Assembly: GCA_050298035.1 (NCBI GenBank)
Contig: JBNKTK010000042.1
Coordinates: forward strand, 1-26,281
Source of the DNA: Gaoshiqia sp050298035
GTDB lineage: Bacteria > Bacteroidota > Bacteroidia > Bacteroidales > Prolixibacteraceae
Reading direction: 5' to 3'
Length of the DNA: 26,281 nt
The stretch's first letter is position 1, and every line of letters begins with the position of its first letter. The notes under the pieces are model-generated. The model made no database searches. It worked only from the letters and a program-made list of their open reading frames with translations, and was not told the origin of the DNA. Of the stretch, positions 23,123-26,281 are shown one piece after another. Position numbers and translations under genes: made by a program.

Positions 23123-23148
23123 TTTATCCGTAAAATTCCTGATTGAAC
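23123..23148 (+). repeat. Island element, copy downstream of the second regulator
   Basis: It starts TTTATCCGTAAAATTCCTGA and ends TTGAAC. It shares 23 of 24 bases with the copy at 24302-24325. The core 23126-23143 (ATCcGtAAaaTTcCtGAT) has six of nine base pairs symmetric, the form of a dimeric regulator site. It lies 36 nt after the second regulator and about 182 nt before the hotdog start. The remaining spacer to 23329 shows a TAATTTTA (one mismatch from the -7 consensus) at 23166-23173 and no gene. Confidence 0.65.
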
Positions 23149-23329
23149 AAGTTTTTGGGTTGTCGTAATTTTATTTAATGTAAGACCTTAACCCCAAGGT
23201 ACGAATGGACACAAGAACTCAGAGTGGCATGCACAATGCTGATATAACAAGAATTATAACCAGATAAATAAACGATCAAATATTTCACCTAATACCTGTT
23301 TCTGATGCACTGCCCATAAAAACCAGGAA

Positions 23330-24205
23330 ATGACAACGAATAGCTCAATACTAAAATTGGATGAGTTAATAATGGTTGAACCGCCATATAACATACTGCA
23401 AAACCTGAAATTAAATGAGGATGGTTCGGTCGAAGCAATCGTTGTCAATGAATACCAGCATCAGGATGAAGGTGGCCCCATAGGTGGAGCAGAATTTGGA
23501 AGACATATTGCCATTTTGGGATCAATCGCACTGGCATGTGCCTACCGTCACAAACATCGTCACTACTATCTTGCGGTACACGCCCTTATCGAACGAAAAC
23601 ATTCTAAAGTTTACCAGACTGACGTACTAAAGCTTAAAACACGGCCTGTTTTGCTTGAAAAAAGAAAAGGGAAAATCTATGGCGAGCTTACTGATCAAAA
23701 TAACGAACTGATCAATTCAGCTACAGTAGAATACCTGATCCTGGACCAAAACGTCTTTTCAAGAGTTTACGAAAGACACCAAAAGGATACCCTGGTGAAA
23801 AATGAAATCAGTCCGTACATACACCGAAGGAATTTATCCAACATCGTAATAGACGGACATACTGCCCGTGGGGAATACGGAACCGTTCTCGAACATGAAT
23901 GTGAAGGGCATTTCAGGCATTTCCCGGCACTGCCTGTTGCTTTGATTGGTGGCCTTTTCGGAGAATTGGGCTTTAACCTGTTCAAACATAATATTCCCGG
24001 ATTCGACAAAGTAGTCAGTCCAAGAACCGACATCAGAGCTCATGGATTGGTTTTCAGTGGGGAACATCTTCACTTCACCGGAAAAATCAGCAAATGGATT
24101 TCTGATGACACAATTCAAATAACAGCTGAAGCCAGGGTTGGCGATGAAATTGTTTCCGATGTTGAATTTGAATTAAAGGGAGTCAATACCTCCGTAAATA
24201 TTTAA
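23330..24205 (+). CDS. Orphan double-hotdog protein (FabZ/acyl-dehydratase-like fold)
   Basis: This 291-residue soluble protein lacks a signal peptide or membrane segment. It appears to contain two hotdog modules. The first (about 10-125) has GGPIGGAEFGRHIAIL in place of a dehydratase helix and YLAVHALIERKHSKVY as a central strand. The second (about 160-287) has CEGHFRHFPALPVALIGG at 191-208, like the GHFPGxP signature of FabZ, with His194 retained. The acidic partner normally 14 residues later is Gly208 here, so dehydration is uncertain; Glu212 is nearby. Such folds also occur in aryl-polyene dehydratases and A-factor (AfsA-like) enzymes. No fatty-acid or polyketide genes are nearby. Its place between LuxR-type regulators and an adhesin suggests a link to signalling or to surface modification, which is inference. 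Confidence 0.7.
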   Translation: MTTNSSILKLDELIMVEPPYNILQNLKLNEDGSVEAIVVNEYQHQDEGGPIGGAEFGRHIAILGSIALACAYRHKHRHYYLAVHALIERKHSKVYQTDVLKLKTRPVLLEKRKGKIYGELTDQNNELINSATVEYLILDQNVFSRVYERHQKDTLVKNEISPYIHRRNLSNIVIDGHTARGEYGTVLEHECEGHFRHFPALPVALIGGLFGELGFNLFKHNIPGFDKVVSPRTDIRAHGLVFSGEHLHFTGKISKWISDDTIQITAEARVGDEIVSDVEFELKGVNTSVNI

Positions 24206-24301
24206 AACCAAAAATCGCATGCATCACCGTGTTTTTCCTGTGAATGATTTTAAAAAGTTATTCCGCACATAACATTTTATTTCAACCATTTACATACAAA
24301 A

Positions 24302-24325
24302 TATCCGTAAGATTCCTGATTGAAC
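24302..24325 (+). repeat. Island element, copy between the hotdog gene and the adhesin
   Basis: It starts TATCCGTAAGATTCCTGATT and ends GAAC, and differs from the copy at 23125-23148 by a single base. It lies 97 nt after the hotdog stop and 197 nt before the adhesin ATG. A run of seven C residues (24327-24333) follows directly. A looser resemblance, GTAATTCCCTGTTTAAAC, appears at 24394-24411. Confidence 0.65.
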
Positions 24326-24452
24326 GCCCCCCCTTTTTCAAGTATCTTTTCTTTTGGATTTGCTCTTGAAATTCTTAACGGAATAACTCTCTTGTAATTC
24401 CCTGTTTAAACGGAATTAATTAATAACGAGACCTTTTAGAAAGAAATAATTT

Positions 24453-24466
24453 GGGGATTTTTCCCC
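24453..24466 (+). promoter_or_regulatory. Leader hairpin upstream of the adhesin gene
   Basis: GGGGA and TCCCC form a perfect 5-bp stem around TTTT, 56 nt before the adhesin ATG at 24523. It could affect the mRNA leader. The 317-nt region 24206-24522 otherwise contains the repeated element, the C7 tract and two ACGGAAT sequences 32 nt apart (24378 and 24410). Confidence 0.3.
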
Positions 24467-24522
24467 ACTGCCCCTAAAAAGGTTTCCCAATGCTCAGCGT
24501 ACTTAACTATAAAAATGCGAAT

Positions 24523-26281
24523 ATGAAAAACGACTACTATCTGAAGCAGAAGCGTTGGCCCCGATGTTGGCGCTTTTGCTTCGTGTTCACATTAATCATT
24601 ATGGCCTTGTTAACGGCCTATACCGTCAATGCCCAAACAGGTAATATTCTTGGAATTGCACCTGTGCAAGCTCCGACCAACGGAACGGCTATTGACGGTA
24701 ACGCATACGCGAACCATGTTAATGGTTACATCTATATTGATCCCAACACGGGTGTACCTCAGAACTTTGGAGAAACAGGAGATATTTTCTATTGGGAGAA
24801 TGTTTACCCTGGTCCAGGAGGAGGGGTATTTGAGATTATTGACAGATCCGGCATGGGACTTCCCGACACTGCGGTAGCAGTTCCATATCCAGGCGTGGAT
24901 GACTACATGCTTGTCCGGTATTTTGATGATATCTCAAACAAAGACCCTTCCATCTTTACTTCAAGGAATAAAATCAATGACCACCCCGCAACCTATACCT
25001 GGGGAGCAGGTTCAAACCCCAACAAAAATGAAATACAGAATGCTGGTTTCATTTTCACACGGGGAGATGCAAGCCTGACTGGTATTGATGGTCAACCCGG
25101 AGATCCGGATGACCTATGGTGTTCATGGGCCGCCGACCGGCAGGTAACAAGCGGAAGCAGTTACATTGATTTTGAGTTCTTACAGAAGCCCCTGTACATG
25201 GATACCCTCGGTATAAAAAACGGATATTACTATGGTGGTTTTACAACCGAAGGGCTTGATGGCGGGAGAACTGAAGGTGACATCCTGGTCACCGTTGAAT
25301 TTACCAACGGAGGCCCGGTCGCAAATGTCATTGTAAACAGATGGACAAACATGGGAGGTGGCACCTTCATGTATCAGGAGATTGGCAAAAAACCAGCAGA
25401 TCCAAATGGTTATGATTATGGTACCATCCTCGCCACTGTAAACACGGAAAAAACCTATGTCCATTTTCCGGCTTTCGGCAAAATCGAGTATGTAACCCTT
25501 CCTGGTTATGAAGGATATTTGCCATACTACGATATCAACCAGTGGTGTGAAGGAGCCATCAATTTGAGCAATATATTTGATTTGGTTGAGAACCCATGTT
25601 ATGCGATAAGCACAGTATTTACCAGAACAAGGACATCAGGAGAGTCTTCTACTTCCGAGTTAAAAGACCTTCCCGGACCTCCTGCACAGGTAAATATTTT
25701 TAGTGATCCACCTATTATCGAATGTACTGACGTAGTTATTCCATCCTGCACCGATCAGGCAACTATTGCAAGTAGTTATAATGATTGGAAGAATGCTGTT
25801 GGAGTTAGCTATTATGGCGGAAATGGAGAATTGACTTTGTTACCAGGAGTTTTTGATCCACTGCCTGAAGACGCTGAATGTACCGGATTCAGTACCACTC
25901 ATGACTTCATTGTCATGGATGAATGTGAAAGAACCGATACAGCCACGTGTACATTTGTAGTAAATGGTTATGTTGATGATCTGGTATTATCTTCATGCCC
26001 TGGTGATCCGATGCTTGAGGGATGTAGCACGACAGATGAAATAACTACAGCGTGGAACAGCTGGAAAGAAGCCCTCGCTGCTATGTACGCCACGGCTACC
26101 TGTCCTCCCGAGGCTATTGTTTTCGATCCACCTTTGGCAGAATTGACAATGCCCGCTGAGTGTGTTACATCACAACAACAGGTGTCTGTCAATGTTTCTG
26201 TAGCTAATATGTGCGATGAAGCAACGACGACTTGTACATTTACTGTAGAAGCATATCCTGACGACCTCACTCTGGATGAAT
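24523..26281 (+). CDS. Large secreted protein with cysteine-rich repeats, probable T9SS-exported adhesin (3' end missing)
   Basis: The frame is open for 586 residues to the right edge. A signal peptide with a basic n-region (LKQKRWPRCWR) and hydrophobic core ends at Ala37/Gln38 (TVNAQ). Residues 38-395 form an N-terminal domain rich in Gly, Tyr and Asp, with few clear motifs (for example GDPDDLWCSWAADRQ). From about 401 two repeats of some 92 residues are visible. Each has a Cys pair (401/409, 492/502), a helix with YNDWKNAV or WNSWKEAL, FDPP/FDPLP, and an end like DECERTDTATCTFVV or NMCDEATTTCTFTV, as in HYR-like adhesin repeats. A third begins at the edge (AYPDDL). Similar proteins are often thousands of residues long with a C-terminal T9SS signal; here the end is not visible. 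The ATG at 24490 is an alternative start. Confidence 0.85.
   Translation, partial: MKNDYYLKQKRWPRCWRFCFVFTLIIMALLTAYTVNAQTGNILGIAPVQAPTNGTAIDGNAYANHVNGYIYIDPNTGVPQNFGETGDIFYWENVYPGPGGGVFEIIDRSGMGLPDTAVAVPYPGVDDYMLVRYFDDISNKDPSIFTSRNKINDHPATYTWGAGSNPNKNEIQNAGFIFTRGDASLTGIDGQPGDPDDLWCSWAADRQVTSGSSYIDFEFLQKPLYMDTLGIKNGYYYGGFTTEGLDGGRTEGDILVTVEFTNGGPVANVIVNRWTNMGGGTFMYQEIGKKPADPNGYDYGTILATVNTEKTYVHFPAFGKIEYVTLPGYEGYLPYYDINQWCEGAINLSNIFDLVENPCYAISTVFTRTRTSGESSTSELKDLPGPPAQVNIFSDPPIIECTDVVIPSCTDQATIASSYNDWKNAVGVSYYGGNGELTLLPGVFDPLPEDAECTGFSTTHDFIVMDECERTDTATCTFVVNGYVDDLVLSSCPGDPMLEGCSTTDEITTAWNSWKEALAAMYATATCPPEAIVFDPPLAELTMPAECVTSQQQVSVNVSVANMCDEATTTCTFTVEAYPDDLTLDE

Noticed and set aside
21562..24205. 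A classical two-component or quorum-sensing LuxI/LuxR pair
   Set aside because: The regulators are receiver-HTH proteins, not autoinducer-binding LuxR proteins, and no kinase or LuxI-type synthase is present; the hotdog protein is not a known synthase.
25968..26270. Minus-strand open frame in the adhesin region
   Set aside because: The plus-strand frame has a signal peptide and ordered repeats throughout this stretch, so the antisense frame is a shadow.
1..26281. CRISPR arrays, transposons, phage genes, tRNA or rRNA genes
   Set aside because: No array of regularly spaced repeats, transposase or integrase motif, terminal inverted repeat or tRNA-like cloverleaf was seen.

Overview
This window looks like a chromosomal segment from a member of the Bacteroidota, probably of the Marinilabiliales/Prolixibacteraceae kind (the order is a guess). 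Three things point there: neighbouring type IX secretion (T9SS) genes porV, porU and gldJ; several upstream regions with the Bacteroidota -7 promoter element TAnnTTTG; and secreted or lipoprotein products typical of the phylum. No tRNA, rRNA, CRISPR array, insertion sequence or phage gene was seen.

Layout. (1) Positions 1-6430 hold a T9SS block: porV (cut by the left edge) and porU on the minus strand, divergent from gldJ on the plus strand. (2) Positions 6440-9728 are housekeeping: murF, a thioredoxin and an HD-domain tRNA CCA nucleotidyltransferase. (3) Positions 9725-15100 carry a minus-strand run. In transcription order it is a NamZ-like (DUF1343/GH171) exo-N-acetylmuramidase, a sodium:solute symporter, a beta-helix lipoprotein and an endonuclease/exonuclease/phosphatase-family protein. 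(4) Divergent from that run, 15101-18064 encodes a fusion of a NagZ-like GH3 glucosaminidase and a serine beta-lactamase-fold domain. Together (3) and (4) look like a peptidoglycan-fragment salvage locus. (5) Positions 18301-21400 hold a small HTH protein, a DEAD-box RNA helicase with a DbpA-type C-terminus, a zinc-ribbon protein and a small membrane protein.

(6) Positions 21401-26281 are the least ordinary part. Two LuxR/NarL-type response regulators, with no kinase beside them, are followed by an orphan double-hotdog protein and the start of a large secreted protein built of cysteine-rich repeats. Each regulator has lost a different set of conserved phosphorylation-site residues. A 24-26 nt element with partial dyad symmetry is found between the two regulators (inverted), between the second regulator and the hotdog gene, and between the hotdog gene and the adhesin. 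A weaker copy lies upstream of the first regulator. I infer a co-regulated surface-adhesin island using atypical regulators and possibly an acyl-derived product; this is a hypothesis from sequence alone.

Several starts were set away from the longest open frame. The symporter starts at an ATG forming TAATG with the upstream stop, the GH3 fusion at an internal ATG followed by a signal peptide, the zinc-ribbon protein at 20629, and the phosphatase-family protein at 10774. The first regulator and the beta-helix lipoprotein use GTG.
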